DNA of 64,000 nucleotides from QIAW01 sp035487295 (GTDB lineage: Bacteria; Acidobacteriota; Terriglobia; Terriglobales; Acidobacteriaceae). Positions 43,131 through 52,105 of the stretch are shown one piece after another. The DNA lies in assembly GCA_035487295.1 (NCBI GenBank), contig DATHMH010000001.1:175639-239638 (forward strand). The letters run 5' to 3'. The notes under the pieces are model-generated. The model had not been told where the DNA came from and ran no database searches. It saw only the letters and a list, made by a program, of their open reading frames with translations. Each line of letters starts with the position of its first letter. Positions within the stretch are counted from its first letter, which is position 1. Position numbers and translations under genes: made by a program.

Positions 43131-43502
43131 ATGAAGCACATGGATCGTCGACACAGACGGCAAATACTCATCCTGGTCCTTCTCTTGGGAATCATTCTCA
43201 TGCAATTTATCCCGATGGTTTCCTACGCGCAAAACCTCGGCGGCACGCCGCAACTGAACAAAGCGGTGCAGGGGCAGACCGCAGCCCAGCCGGAAGGGGC
43301 GTTTCTGAACTTTGTGAACTGGGTAGGCAACGTGATTGCTCCCGTGGGCGCCGCCCTGTGCGTCGTGATGGCCATTGTTTCCTACGTTCACGGACGGGGC
43401 GTAGCGCGCTGGGCCATCGCCGCGCTGGCGCTCCTGTTGGTTTCGGGACTTACACGGTTGATCGAGTTCTGGATTACCCAGGGCCAGTCAGGGATCCAGT
43501 AG
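43131..43502 (+). CDS. VirB2/TrbC-like pilin, copy 1
   Basis: A 123-residue protein with a cleavable signal (ILILVLLLGIILMQFIPMVSYAQ) and two further hydrophobic segments (NVIAPVGAALCVVMAIVSYV, WAIAALALLLVSGLTRLIEF), the layout of VirB2/TrbC pilin subunits. The segment NFVNWVGNVIAP and the end LIEFWITQGQSGIQ reappear in the gene at 44217. The ATG at 43131 is preferred because the signal starts there; there is a GGGAGAG a few bases before it. Confidence 0.75.
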   Translation: MKHMDRRHRRQILILVLLLGIILMQFIPMVSYAQNLGGTPQLNKAVQGQTAAQPEGAFLNFVNWVGNVIAPVGAALCVVMAIVSYVHGRGVARWAIAALALLLVSGLTRLIEFWITQGQSGIQ

Positions 43503-43530
43503 AAGAGCCAAGGCTGACAAGGGACGAACC

Positions 43531-44193
43531 ATGACCATACCGCAATTTCTGACCGACCTGTTGCAACTGCTGTTCGACCTAGCAGTGCCGGCAGCGTTGT
43601 GCACGCTGGTGCTGGCGGGCGTGGCATTGCGACAGGAGGGCGGTGTGAACTTCGAGGTCGGTGGCCGGTTCCAGAGATGGATCTTGTGGTCGGCCATCCT
43701 GCTGACGATGCCGCAGCTCTTGTCATGGTTTGCCGCTCAGGGGATCAGCCTGCCGCCGCAGAGTGCCGGGGTTTCAAGCCCTTGGCTTGCAGCCATGGAA
43801 AACAGTTTCAAGAGCTTCGTCTCCGACTTCATCGTGGCCAGGCTGGTTCCTGTGCTGGCTGCCTTCCTGGTGCTCAAGGCGGCGCTTGATACCGCGCAGA
43901 GTAAGAATCCGCTGGCCTCGATCATCGCGGCCATGTTTCTGCTGGGGGCCTCTAGCACGTTACGGTTGATGCAAGGTTGGAACAGCGGTTCAACCTTTGC
44001 CACCACCGACATGCTGGCATCGCTTTGGAACTATTTGGCGGGAACAATCCTGCCGCTCGCAGCGGGGTTGGCTGTTGTAGGAGCCATCATCAACTACTCG
44101 CGGAACAAGCCGTTTGTTTCGATGATCGGGGCTGCCCTTGCTTTTTTGAGCGTGTCGGCCCTGTGGAAGCTTGTCCAGGTGATGGTCGGGTGA
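43531..44193 (+). CDS. multi-pass membrane protein of the transfer operon
   Basis: A 220-residue protein with about six hydrophobic segments arranged as two halves (LFDLAVPAALCTLVLAGVAL and YLAGTILPLAAGLAVVGAII), each resembling one VirB2-like hairpin. There is no signal peptide beyond the first helix. It is one of three neighbouring genes that look like variants of a common VirB2/TrbC-type membrane unit. Exact role unknown; it lies 28 bases after the VirB2-like gene. Confidence 0.65.
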   Translation: MTIPQFLTDLLQLLFDLAVPAALCTLVLAGVALRQEGGVNFEVGGRFQRWILWSAILLTMPQLLSWFAAQGISLPPQSAGVSSPWLAAMENSFKSFVSDFIVARLVPVLAAFLVLKAALDTAQSKNPLASIIAAMFLLGASSTLRLMQGWNSGSTFATTDMLASLWNYLAGTILPLAAGLAVVGAIINYSRNKPFVSMIGAALAFLSVSALWKLVQVMVG

Positions 44194-44216
44194 GCGGAAA
44201 TAGGAGGTGATCCAAA

Positions 44217-44669
44217 ATGTTTGAGAACGGACTGCTGAACCTGACCAACTGGACAGGCAACGTAATCATGCCGACGCTCGCGGGCTTGTTCTTTGCCGCC
44301 GCGGTGTACCGCTTCAGCAAAGGCCAGCCGTATTCCCATCTGGGGTACTCGGGATTTGCGTCCCTGATGTGTTCGGGATTGTTGCGGGCGCTGGAAACGT
44401 TCGCCCAGCAGGCAGGGCCAAACGACCCAGACCGCTACTGGCTCTCGATTCTTGCCGTCGTGAACTGGGTGGGCAATGTGATGCTGCCGCTCTATGGAGT
44501 ATTGCAGGTCGCGATCCTGGTTACTCACTTTGCCGGGCTCATGGAACGACTGACGATTGGCGAGGCCTGGGTGCGGAACCTGGCCTCGGCCATGCTCTGC
44601 TTCGGGCTTTCAGGCGTGCTGCGACTGACTGAGTTTTGGATCAACAACGGAACCGCAGGAGTGCGATAG
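44217..44669 (+). CDS. VirB2/TrbC-like double-unit membrane protein
   Basis: A 150-residue protein made of two copies of a pilin-like hairpin: LTNWTGNVIMPTLAGLFFAA near the start and VVNWVGNVMLPLYGVLQVAI in the middle. Its end (LRLTEFWINNGTAGVR) is close to that of the gene at 43131, so the two are paralogues. A well-spaced AGGAGGTGA precedes the ATG. It may be a second pilin or an anchor for it; this is inference. Confidence 0.7.
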   Translation: MFENGLLNLTNWTGNVIMPTLAGLFFAAAVYRFSKGQPYSHLGYSGFASLMCSGLLRALETFAQQAGPNDPDRYWLSILAVVNWVGNVMLPLYGVLQVAILVTHFAGLMERLTIGEAWVRNLASAMLCFGLSGVLRLTEFWINNGTAGVR

Positions 44670-44678
44670 GAAATCCTT

Positions 44679-45035
44679 ATGGCTCTGGATGTGACACCGG
44701 TGAACCGCAATTTACACACACGAGTGACCTTCATGTCGCTGGAATTTGAGGACCTTTTTGTGGTGCTGGGGCTCGCGGCCGTCATGAACGTGGTCAGTCA
44801 TTTCGTGAGCGGCGAGGTTGGAGGGATTCCGCTGAGCGCGATTCTCCAATACGGCGTGCCGCTCTCCGTGATTCCTTTGCTGATGGTTTTCAAATACGGC
44901 AAGCCGCGCGGATACCTCCGAGATCTGGTGCACTGGTACATCAAGCCAAAGGCCTACTGCGCGCTGGCACATGACCGGCAGATGACAACCGGGTATGTCG
45001 TCGAGACGGAGTTGGAGGAAGACTCATGCCGCTGA
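44679..45035 (+). CDS. virB3: VirB3/TrbD-like membrane protein
   Basis: A 118-residue protein with two close transmembrane helices (LFVVLGLAAVMNVVSHFV and LQYGVPLSVIPLLMVFKYG) and a C-terminal cytoplasmic part (DLVHWYIKPKAYCALAHDRQ). This layout and its place directly before the VirB4 gene mark it as the VirB3 component. Its last 10 bases overlap the start of virB4. Confidence 0.8.
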   Translation: MALDVTPVNRNLHTRVTFMSLEFEDLFVVLGLAAVMNVVSHFVSGEVGGIPLSAILQYGVPLSVIPLLMVFKYGKPRGYLRDLVHWYIKPKAYCALAHDRQMTTGYVVETELEEDSCR

Positions 45036-47659
45036 CCTGGCCACAGTTTGAAAAACAACTCGAGAATCCGCCGATCTCAGAGCAACTTCCGGTCCGCGAC
45101 TACCTGGACAACGTGATGGTTCGCACCAGTGGAGCATTCGTGGCCGGCTATGAAGTCAGGGGCATTACTTCTTATTTCGCCAGCGATGAGGAGCGGGACC
45201 GCGCCAAGGTGATGCTGGGGGCATTGCTTAAAGCGATCCCGGAGCAAAGCATGAGAATGCAGTTGCGGTATGAGGTTGTCGAGGACCTTGGGGATCTGCT
45301 TGGGTCCTACATCGCACAGAACCACTCTGAGCGCGAGATCGTCAACGTGCTTGATGCCCATCGAGTAGCGTCGTGGCAAAGAAAGACAGAAGAAGGGCAC
45401 TATCTGAGGCCACTGCTGCATGTCTATTTCATCTGGGACCCGCAGACGCATCATCGGGTTGTTGGAAAACACCCAGGGCAGAGGAGGGGCTTCAGCCTTT
45501 CGGCGAAGGCTTCCATTAAAAGATCGCGCCGGGAGCATCAGGAATTGTTGGCCGAGTTTGAGAGCTTGCTGGTTGGAATCGAGACCACCATGCAAGCGGT
45601 GGAGCTGAGCCCGCGCCGGCTGAACGATGAAGAGTTATTTCTCGAAGCCAGGCGTGCGCTGAACCCGTTGGAGCGGGATGCACGGCCGTACATTAGGGGC
45701 GAAGACCGGCTTGAATACCGCAGCGCCCGAGAGCAGTTGACCGACGTCAGCATTTTGGCTGAAACGGATTCGTACGTGAACGTCGACGGGCTGCTCTATT
45801 CATTCGTCACACTGAAAGAGCCGCCAGACGCGACGTTTCCCGGAATCCTGCGCGAACTAGTGGGGCTTGATTTCCCCATCATCGTGAATGCCCAGGTCAC
45901 GATCCCCGATCAGACCAAGGTACTAAAGGGTTACAAGAGCCGGCTGCGGAAGATGCAGGCAGCGCAGCGCGACAGCCACGGCGGCTTTAGGATCAACGTC
46001 GAGGCACAGGTTGCCGAATCGCAGTTGTTCAAAGTGCAGCAGGAGATCATCTCCAGCTCCATCAAGACCGCCAAGCTGAGTCTGGTTATCGGAACACGAA
46101 CTTCCTATCGGGCAACAACCCGCAGTGAGTTTGAAGAGGCCGAGCGCAACATCAGCAACCGCCGCCAGCAATTGCTGTACGCAGTGGCGCGTATGAACGG
46201 CGCGAAGGCAATACCGGAGACCCTGGCGAAGAGGCGATTGTTTTTCAGCTCGCTACCGGGAATGGGCGAACTCGACCGCCGTGAGCAGGACATGCTGACG
46301 AGCAACGCCGCTGACCTTCTTCCAGTTGAAGCCCCCTGGCGGGGCACGCCACGCTCGCCGCTGTTCGTCCTCGAAACGCCCTACCGGCAACTTATCCCCT
46401 TCTCGCCTTTCGATCCGTCGTTAAGCGACGCCAACATGCTGATTATGGCGAAGTCCGGGGGCGGAAAGACATTCATGGTGCAGCAGTTGCTCTCCATGGG
46501 AGCGCGCGCCAATCCCCTGGTCTCGATCATAGAGCGCGGCGACTCCTATCGCCCGCTGGTCGAACTCATGGGCGGCCGCATGATCGCCATGTCGCTCGAC
46601 AGCGACCAAACCATCAATCCGTGGGACCTGCCCGAAGGGGAAAAGCAGCCGTCGAAAGACCAGGTTGCTTTCCTGAAAAATCTCACCCGCCACATGCTGG
46701 GAGAGAACTCAGCCGAAGACACCGAGCTCTTGGAGAACCTGATTACCGAAGCCATCCTTCGGACCTACAAAAGAGTCTCCATCCGGCCGTCGAATCCCAT
46801 CCCGACTTTTTCCGACCTACGTGACGAACTGTCGCAGTGGCGGGACGAAGAAAAAAGTCAGCGGGTCATGGATGAAGCCCATTTGGCTGCGATCAAGCTA
46901 CGTAGTTGGACCGGGGAAAAGGGGATATATTCCCGACTTTTTGACCGGCCCACCACGATCTCGCTCGACAATCCCTGGCTGTTCTTCAACGTGGAACAAC
47001 TCGCGGACGACGCGCGCCTGGAAACAGCAATGAGCCTGCTCATCGCTCACGCCACGGCGCAACGGGCTTCAGGCAAAACCGGACAGCCCAGCATCACGGT
47101 GCTCGATGAATGCTGGTTCCTGCTCGATTCGCCGGTGCTGGCGCCGGAAGTGGTTCAGTTGTTCCGAACGGCCCGCAAGCGCAATGCGAGCGTGTGGGGC
47201 ATCAGCCAGACGGCGGAGGATTTTGTCGGATCGGAATCGAAGCCCCGAGCCCACGGCGCTGGCATCGTGAAGAACTCGACCACGAAAATCGTTGGGCAGC
47301 AGCCGGGAGACATGACGGCGATGCGCGAGCACCTGCACTTGAATGAGACTGCATTGAACCAGATCAAGCAGTTCAGCGCACCGCGGAAAGGACGGAGCGC
47401 CGATGCCCTGATCGTGATCGGCGAAAAGGCCGAGACGACGCACACTATCCGGCTCGTTCCCACGCCGGTCGAGTACTGGATTACGACGACCTATTCGCGC
47501 GAGCGGATCTACCGCGCGTGGTGGATCTCGCAACATAAGGGCGTGGCGCTGATTGAAGCCTACCAAGAGCTGGCGCAAAAGTTCCCATTCGGCTTGGCGG
47601 ATATCGATCCGTTGCCAGAGGAAGTGTCAGGCGCGATTGTGAAAGGAGTTCAAAAGTGA
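45026..47659 (+). CDS. virB4: VirB4/TrbE-family conjugal ATPase
   Basis: An 877-residue ATPase, full length for the family. The N-terminal domain (about 1-430) contains the CagE/TrbE/VirB4-type region. The C-terminal motor has Walker A IMAKSGGGKTFMVQQL near residue 475 and Walker B ITVLDECWFLLD near 692, then FRTARKRNASVWGISQTAED. It powers pilus assembly and substrate transfer and is the marker gene of a type IV secretion system. It overlaps the previous gene by 10 bases and the next by four (GTGA). Confidence 0.97.
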   Translation: MPLTWPQFEKQLENPPISEQLPVRDYLDNVMVRTSGAFVAGYEVRGITSYFASDEERDRAKVMLGALLKAIPEQSMRMQLRYEVVEDLGDLLGSYIAQNHSEREIVNVLDAHRVASWQRKTEEGHYLRPLLHVYFIWDPQTHHRVVGKHPGQRRGFSLSAKASIKRSRREHQELLAEFESLLVGIETTMQAVELSPRRLNDEELFLEARRALNPLERDARPYIRGEDRLEYRSAREQLTDVSILAETDSYVNVDGLLYSFVTLKEPPDATFPGILRELVGLDFPIIVNAQVTIPDQTKVLKGYKSRLRKMQAAQRDSHGGFRINVEAQVAESQLFKVQQEIISSSIKTAKLSLVIGTRTSYRATTRSEFEEAERNISNRRQQLLYAVARMNGAKAIPETLAKRRLFFSSLPGMGELDRREQDMLTSNAADLLPVEAPWRGTPRSPLFVLETPYRQLIPFSPFDPSLSDANMLIMAKSGGGKTFMVQQLLSMGARANPLVSIIERGDSYRPLVELMGGRMIAMSLDSDQTINPWDLPEGEKQPSKDQVAFLKNLTRHMLGENSAEDTELLENLITEAILRTYKRVSIRPSNPIPTFSDLRDELSQWRDEEKSQRVMDEAHLAAIKLRSWTGEKGIYSRLFDRPTTISLDNPWLFFNVEQLADDARLETAMSLLIAHATAQRASGKTGQPSITVLDECWFLLDSPVLAPEVVQLFRTARKRNASVWGISQTAEDFVGSESKPRAHGAGIVKNSTTKIVGQQPGDMTAMREHLHLNETALNQIKQFSAPRKGRSADALIVIGEKAETTHTIRLVPTPVEYWITTTYSRERIYRAWWISQHKGVALIEAYQELAQKFPFGLADIDPLPEEVSGAIVKGVQK

Positions 47660-48429
47660 CGAATCGATTCCCAAGAAACAGATTTGTGGCGCTATGGCTG
47701 GTTTGTTTATTGCTCTTGATGCCCGCGGTAGCGAAGGCTGACGTCGCACAAATCATCCTGCTGCTAAGGAACATCACGAGCACCTTGCAAAACGGGGTTG
47801 GCCAAGTCTTGAGCGGGATTCACTCGATTGAAACCTCGGTGAGGGATTTTGAGCAACGGGTAGTGTGGCCGGTCACGCTCATCAACCAAACTAGAGGCTT
47901 TGTTGGGCAGGTGCGAGCGCAGTTCAGCAGCCTGGCTGGACAGGTCCACAGCATTCAAACCAACAGCGCATCCCTGGTCAATCCTTCCCGGCTTGAATCG
48001 CTGTTACGGAGTCAGCGGGCAGGCAATCTGAGCCAGATCAGCGCGTCCTACGTCCAGGTCTATCAATCGTTGCCTCAGGCAAATCAGGCCACCGCCAATC
48101 AGCGAAACCTAATGGATGTCGATGATGCGCTGGCCTTGGGTGCTTTGAAGACGGCGACCGTCTCTGATCAAGCGTCTGAGGAGATGTTGAGTGTGGCCGA
48201 TGGGATTGAACAGCAGGCTGCGGTGTCCGCGCCTGGTAGCGCGTCTATTCTGACGGCTCAAGCCCAGGCCGCCAATCTCCAAAACCAGGCCATGCTCCAG
48301 AGAATGCTCGCCGCGGAACTGCGCCAGGAGGCGGCGAGATTGGCGCACACGAATGCACTGCGCAAACAGAGCGCGGATGCCACCAGGGACCTTCGCAACA
48401 ACATGCAGCAGATCTTGAGCAGGCCGTAA
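47656..48429 (+). CDS. VirB5/TrbJ-like secreted protein, copy 1
   Basis: A 257-residue exported protein (signal peptide ALWLVCLLLLMPAVAKA) that is almost all alpha-helical and Gln/Ala-rich, with coiled-coil stretches (NITSTLQNGVGQVLSGIHSI, ANLQNQAMLQRMLAAELRQE). This is the profile of TrbJ/VirB5 minor pilus proteins. GTG start overlapping the virB4 stop. The next gene is a paralogue, sharing the APGSAPIL/APGSASIL segment and the closing DTNTLRNN/DATRDLRNN segment. Confidence 0.78.
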   Translation: MTNRFPRNRFVALWLVCLLLLMPAVAKADVAQIILLLRNITSTLQNGVGQVLSGIHSIETSVRDFEQRVVWPVTLINQTRGFVGQVRAQFSSLAGQVHSIQTNSASLVNPSRLESLLRSQRAGNLSQISASYVQVYQSLPQANQATANQRNLMDVDDALALGALKTATVSDQASEEMLSVADGIEQQAAVSAPGSASILTAQAQAANLQNQAMLQRMLAAELRQEAARLAHTNALRKQSADATRDLRNNMQQILSRP

Positions 48430-48440
48430 GGAGCGACTCT

Positions 48441-49274
48441 ATGTGGAACTCAAAAACTCTAAGTCAATTCGCGAAACGCGCTTGGGATGTCCTGAAATGG
48501 AAAGTCGTCTTCGTTGCATCTCTTGCAATCCTGCTGGTGTTGGCGCCGCAGGGAGCGCGGGGGCAGTTCGGTATTGACCCCTGTTGCGCGATCATCGCGA
48601 CCGGCCTAAATGCGATCTCAGGCCTGTTGAAGAATGTCGTTGCTAAACCGCTCTCCCAAATTCAGCAGATCCAGCAACAGGCAGCGAACTTCCAGCAGCA
48701 GGTGGTTTATCCGACAAGCGCCATCAACAGTGCGCGCGGCCTGGCCGGACAGATGCAGGGCCAGTTGCGACAGATGAACCAGTTGTATCGCCTGCCCGTC
48801 AACAGCGCGACCCTGCCCGCGGCCCAGCAGTTGGAGCAATATCTGCTGTCACACAATCCGCAGGCGATGCCGCAGATCGGCCAGAACTACGCGGCAGTGT
48901 ATGGCACGGTGATGGCTCCCGCCGATGCTCCGCAGCCCATTCGAGACCTGGTGGACATGACTGACGCGGAGGCCCAGGCAGCGCTCAAGAAAGCAGTTCA
49001 GATGGACGCTTTGGCGGATATCGAGTTAGCTGCCGCCGATCGAATCAACCAGCAAATCCAGAATGCGGCCCCGGGGTCGGCCCCGATCCTCGAAGCGCAA
49101 GCGGCGGCCTGGGTCGTGCGCGCCAATGCTTACACGCAGTCGGCAATGGCTGAATTAGTCCGGGTCCGCTCGATTGACCTGGCCAACACCGGCGCTCAAC
49201 TGAAATTCAGCGCGAGCGACACCAATACGTTGCGCAATAACACCGGCCAAGCCCTGGGGCGGGGGGTGCAGTAG
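48441..49274 (+). CDS. VirB5/TrbJ-like secreted protein, copy 2
   Basis: A 277-residue paralogue of the preceding gene, 11 bases after it. It has a membrane/signal segment (VVFVASLAILLVLAPQGARG), then long Gln-rich helices (LSQIQQIQQQAANFQQQV, GQMQGQLRQMNQLYRLP, IQNAAPGSAPILEAQAAA). The repeat of the same protein type suggests that two minor pilus subunits are needed or that they form a mixed assembly. Three bases separate its stop from the next gene. Confidence 0.78.
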   Translation: MWNSKTLSQFAKRAWDVLKWKVVFVASLAILLVLAPQGARGQFGIDPCCAIIATGLNAISGLLKNVVAKPLSQIQQIQQQAANFQQQVVYPTSAINSARGLAGQMQGQLRQMNQLYRLPVNSATLPAAQQLEQYLLSHNPQAMPQIGQNYAAVYGTVMAPADAPQPIRDLVDMTDAEAQAALKKAVQMDALADIELAAADRINQQIQNAAPGSAPILEAQAAAWVVRANAYTQSAMAELVRVRSIDLANTGAQLKFSASDTNTLRNNTGQALGRGVQ

Positions 49275-49276
49275 TC

Positions 49277-50530
49277 GTGTTCTATTTCCAGCAATTGCTT
49301 GAGGCAGGACTGAACGGGATTGATCGTACATCGATGATCCCAGCGGTTGTCGGCATCGCGTACGCCATCCTGCTGATCGGATTTCTCATTGGTCTCTACC
49401 AGGCAGCCATGCGTGGCGGCGACGTGCAATCGCTTGCCGTGACCGGGATCAAGTACCTGGTCATCGCCATCATTCTGGCCAATTGGAGCCCTGTCTTTCG
49501 TGAGGTAAACGGTTCCTTTAACCAAGTCGCGCAGTTCATCGACAACAGCTCCGGCGCGGGCGACATGTTCTTGGCTTGGATGGACCAGTTGAAGCAACAG
49601 GCCGGCGCCGATGGCATCAGCTCAATCCTTCCTTCGATCTCCGGAACGATGGCGGCCGCCACCACCGCCTTGATGACGCTCGCGGCCTACCTGATTTACG
49701 CCATCATGGTTGTCGTTTTCGCTTTTTTCTACGTTCTCTATGGCTGTGTGCTTTATGTGCTCGGCCCTTTGGTCTTGGCCCTATTGCCGATGCCGGGCGT
49801 GGGTCAACTGGCAAAGAGCTATGCGACCAACGTGATGATCTGGAATGCCTGGGGCATTCTCTACGCCACCTTCGGCTCCCTGATTACCGCGATCCAGTTC
49901 AATCGCGTGGATACAGTCATCAACCAGGGATTCTTGAAGGGTTTCTTTCGCGGAAGTTCGGATTCTACGATCCTTGGGCTGGTCAGCGTCTTCTACGCGC
50001 TGGCGCTGGGACTGATTCCGCTTATCGCTAAACGCGTGATTTCCGGAGATGTCGGGTCGGCGGTCTCGTCGATGGTGCGGGCGGGCGCGGTTGCCGTGGG
50101 CACGCTCATGTCCGGAGTCGCAGGCTTCGGCGCAGGCGCGGGCGCAGGATCGGGAGCTGGGGCTTCTGCCGGGGCAGGCACGGCATCAGCGGGCGCGGCA
50201 TCCACAGGCGCGGCTGCAACCGTTTCTTCTTCTACGGCTCCTCCACAACCAAGTATGGCGCAGACCATTCGCGCGGGAGTCATGAGCGCGGTGAACGGTG
50301 CGGCTCCACCGGCTCCATCGTCGGCTGCAAGCGGAACCGGAAGAACCGCGTCAGGCGGCGAGGGCAGCTCCGGAACAGCCAGTCGCACCGCAACGAGGAG
50401 CGCAGGTTCCTCGGGTGGATTCCGCCCGGTCGGTGTCACTCAGAGCGTTGCGTTTCACGCAGGAAAGATCGCGGGAAGCATGGTGAGCAACGCCGGGAAA
50501 GAGGGAAGCAGTGACAAGAACAATGGGTGA
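49277..50530 (+). CDS. VirB6/TrbL-like polytopic membrane protein
   Basis: A 417-residue inner-membrane protein with about six helices (PAVVGIAYAILLIGFLIGLY, YLVIAIILANW, LIYAIMVVVFAFFYVLYGCV, VLGPLVLALLPMPGVGQLA, VSVFYALALGLIPLIAKRVI) and a long Ala/Gly/Ser-rich cytoplasmic or periplasmic tail from about residue 275 on. The GPLVLALLPMPG type segment is common to TrbL/VirB6 proteins. It forms part of the inner-membrane channel. GTG start at 49277. Confidence 0.82.
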   Translation: MFYFQQLLEAGLNGIDRTSMIPAVVGIAYAILLIGFLIGLYQAAMRGGDVQSLAVTGIKYLVIAIILANWSPVFREVNGSFNQVAQFIDNSSGAGDMFLAWMDQLKQQAGADGISSILPSISGTMAAATTALMTLAAYLIYAIMVVVFAFFYVLYGCVLYVLGPLVLALLPMPGVGQLAKSYATNVMIWNAWGILYATFGSLITAIQFNRVDTVINQGFLKGFFRGSSDSTILGLVSVFYALALGLIPLIAKRVISGDVGSAVSSMVRAGAVAVGTLMSGVAGFGAGAGAGSGAGASAGAGTASAGAASTGAAATVSSSTAPPQPSMAQTIRAGVMSAVNGAAPPAPSSAASGTGRTASGGEGSSGTASRTATRSAGSSGGFRPVGVTQSVAFHAGKIAGSMVSNAGKEGSSDKNNG

Positions 50531-50554
50531 GATGACCGCAGGAGGACTGAAAGG

Positions 50555-50677
50555 ATGCTGCCATGGGAACGAGGGCCGATCTATGAGCCGAAAGACTCAA
50601 GGTTCCGGCCCTACAACATCTCGACGCTCATCGCATTTTTCATCGGCAGGCTTTTTGGGCGTCTGTTTCGCCGTTAG
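50555..50677 (+). CDS. 40-residue membrane peptide between virB6 and virB8
   Basis: A short frame with ATG at 50555 and a GGAGG ten bases upstream, ending 11 bases before the VirB8 gene. The product (start MLPWERGPIYEPKDSRFR, then STLIAFFIGRLFGRLFRR) has one amphipathic or transmembrane C-terminal helix with basic ends. A longer frame at 50511-50699 overlaps it but has no recognisable features. Small inner-membrane peptides are common in transfer operons. Evidence is limited to the start signal and composition. Confidence 0.45.
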   Translation: MLPWERGPIYEPKDSRFRPYNISTLIAFFIGRLFGRLFRR

Positions 50678-50688
50678 GAGAACACCAC

Positions 50689-51435
50689 ATGTGGTTTAAG
50701 AAAGCAGATGCAACAGAGAAAAAGGAAGCTGCGGAGAAGCTCCGTTACAGCCGCTATTACGAGCACGACGGCGCGCTGCGCGCCTACGCAAACCGGGCCA
50801 TGCTCCTGGCGCTTATCACGGTCCCAACTGCCCTATTGGCAGTTGCCCTGGCAGCCTACGTTCGGCTGCAACCGCCGACCGTAATCCGCGTGGATTCCAA
50901 TGGCGAAGCCAGTGTGCTGGACCTACGGACAACGGCGGCAAGACAGACGGTCAGCGTTGCGCAAGGCGCGGATGCCGCGCCGGATGAATTGGAAAAGAAG
51001 GGCCTGGTGCGGCTGTTCCTGGATCGCTATCTGGATTTCTCGCCGGACACGGTCAATCGGAGCTGGGCTGACGCGCTGAACATGATGACCGCAAACCTTC
51101 GCCACGCCAGCCTCAACGCAATGGAGAAGGACAACACCGTGGGCAGGATTCAGGACGAGCAGATCACGTCTGTGTTCCATTTGCGCTCGATTGAACCGGT
51201 AAAGGACGACCCTCTCAGCTTCATCGCATTTGGCGTGAAGGAAGTACATCACGTCCGCGACCACCAGGAAGCGACCGACAAGCTGGTGGGCGAATATCAC
51301 ATCCGCCTGATCGGCGAACGACGCTCGGAGTCCAATCCCAGCGGGTTGCTGATTGCCGAGTACGGCGAGCGGCTGATCGAGGGTGAAAGGCGCGACGCCA
51401 TGCTCGAGGATTCGGCGCTCAATCAGCCGAAGTGA
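50689..51435 (+). CDS. virB8: VirB8/TrbF-family protein
   Basis: A 248-residue protein with a short cytoplasmic N-terminus rich in Lys and Glu, one transmembrane helix (MLLALITVPTALLAVALAAYV) and a periplasmic NTF2-like domain (LVRLFLDRYLDFSPDTVNRS, MMTANLRHASLNAME, VGEYHIRLIGERR). VirB8/TrbF proteins bridge the inner-membrane complex to VirB10 and the pilus. The frame contains no frameshift and the length fits the family. The previous peptide gene stops 11 bases upstream. Confidence 0.88.
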   Translation: MWFKKADATEKKEAAEKLRYSRYYEHDGALRAYANRAMLLALITVPTALLAVALAAYVRLQPPTVIRVDSNGEASVLDLRTTAARQTVSVAQGADAAPDELEKKGLVRLFLDRYLDFSPDTVNRSWADALNMMTANLRHASLNAMEKDNTVGRIQDEQITSVFHLRSIEPVKDDPLSFIAFGVKEVHHVRDHQEATDKLVGEYHIRLIGERRSESNPSGLLIAEYGERLIEGERRDAMLEDSALNQPK

Positions 51436-51451
51436 ACTTGGGCAACAGGCA

Positions 51452-51592
51452 ATGGGTGAAAAGAAGACAACCAGGACGAGGCCGAAGCCCCACAGACGCA
51501 TTAAGCCGTGCCCGCGAAGAGCGGCACTTGCCCATGCGCTTGCGTTTCGTATGCCGGAGATTGACGGCTGGGATTTGGAACAGATTGATTGA
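51452..51592 (+). CDS. possible small basic protein
   Basis: A 46-residue Arg/Pro-rich frame (MGEKKTTRTRPKPHRR, then an acidic end DGWDLEQID). It starts 16 bases after virB8 and lacks a clear ribosome-binding site. It fits the compact gene order but could be chance. Not recognised as any family. Confidence 0.3.
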   Translation: MGEKKTTRTRPKPHRRIKPCPRRAALAHALAFRMPEIDGWDLEQID

Positions 51593-51622
51593 GAGAAAAG
51601 ATCGCTTCAGGAAGGAACGCAA

Positions 51623-51913
51623 ATGGATGGAACGAAGACAGCAACGGAAAACGGTTCGCAACCAGCGGCAAGGCAGAACGGCCGCCGGCGCCGCTGGGAG
51701 ATGACCAGCGAGAACGTTCGTTATTTCCTGCCGAAAACCGGGACCTCCTCCGAGAGGCCCGAACTGGGACAGGAGATAAAAAGTGAAGGCGAGGTGCTGG
51801 TTCAGGCATTCCGCAGCGGGCAGGTGTTTTACACCGTTGTTGCCTGGAAGGCCGTGCCGGAAGTTGACGGCAACGAACCAAGAATTGTGAAGCAGGCTTT
51901 GACCCGAAGCTGA
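51623..51913 (+). CDS. small protein of unknown function
   Basis: A 96-residue soluble protein with an Arg-rich stretch (QNGRRRRWEMT) and a beta-like end (ILVQAFRSGQVFYTVVAWKA-like pattern). It does not match a family I recognise. The ATG at 51623 has AAGGAA upstream. It is the last gene before the break in the operon and the leader of the polymerase-like gene. Confidence 0.5.
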   Translation: MDGTKTATENGSQPAARQNGRRRRWEMTSENVRYFLPKTGTSSERPELGQEIKSEGEVLVQAFRSGQVFYTVVAWKAVPEVDGNEPRIVKQALTRS

Positions 51914-51951
51914 TTGAGCAGCGGGCGAGTTGGCGCGATTTTTCAAGGAGA

Positions 51952-51983
51952 AACCGAAAGCTGTTACCAGTTTCGGTTCTTTT
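51952..51983 (+). terminator. possible weak terminator
   Basis: AACCGAAA and TTTCGGTT (51952-51959 with 51971-51978) form an 8-bp stem followed by CTTTT. It would end the transcript from the VirB8 region. Another hairpin, CCCTACG/CGTAGGG, follows at 51989-52008. Confidence 0.5.
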
Positions 51984-52105
51984 GAAGACCCTACGCGGTT
52001 ACGTAGGGAGAAGTGCTGACCCGGCTCGAAGTTTTTGCCTGGTTAGTCAACAACCCCAAATACGGGGCGCCAGGCGGAAGCCAAGAGCTTGCGGAAAAGC
52101 AAAAA

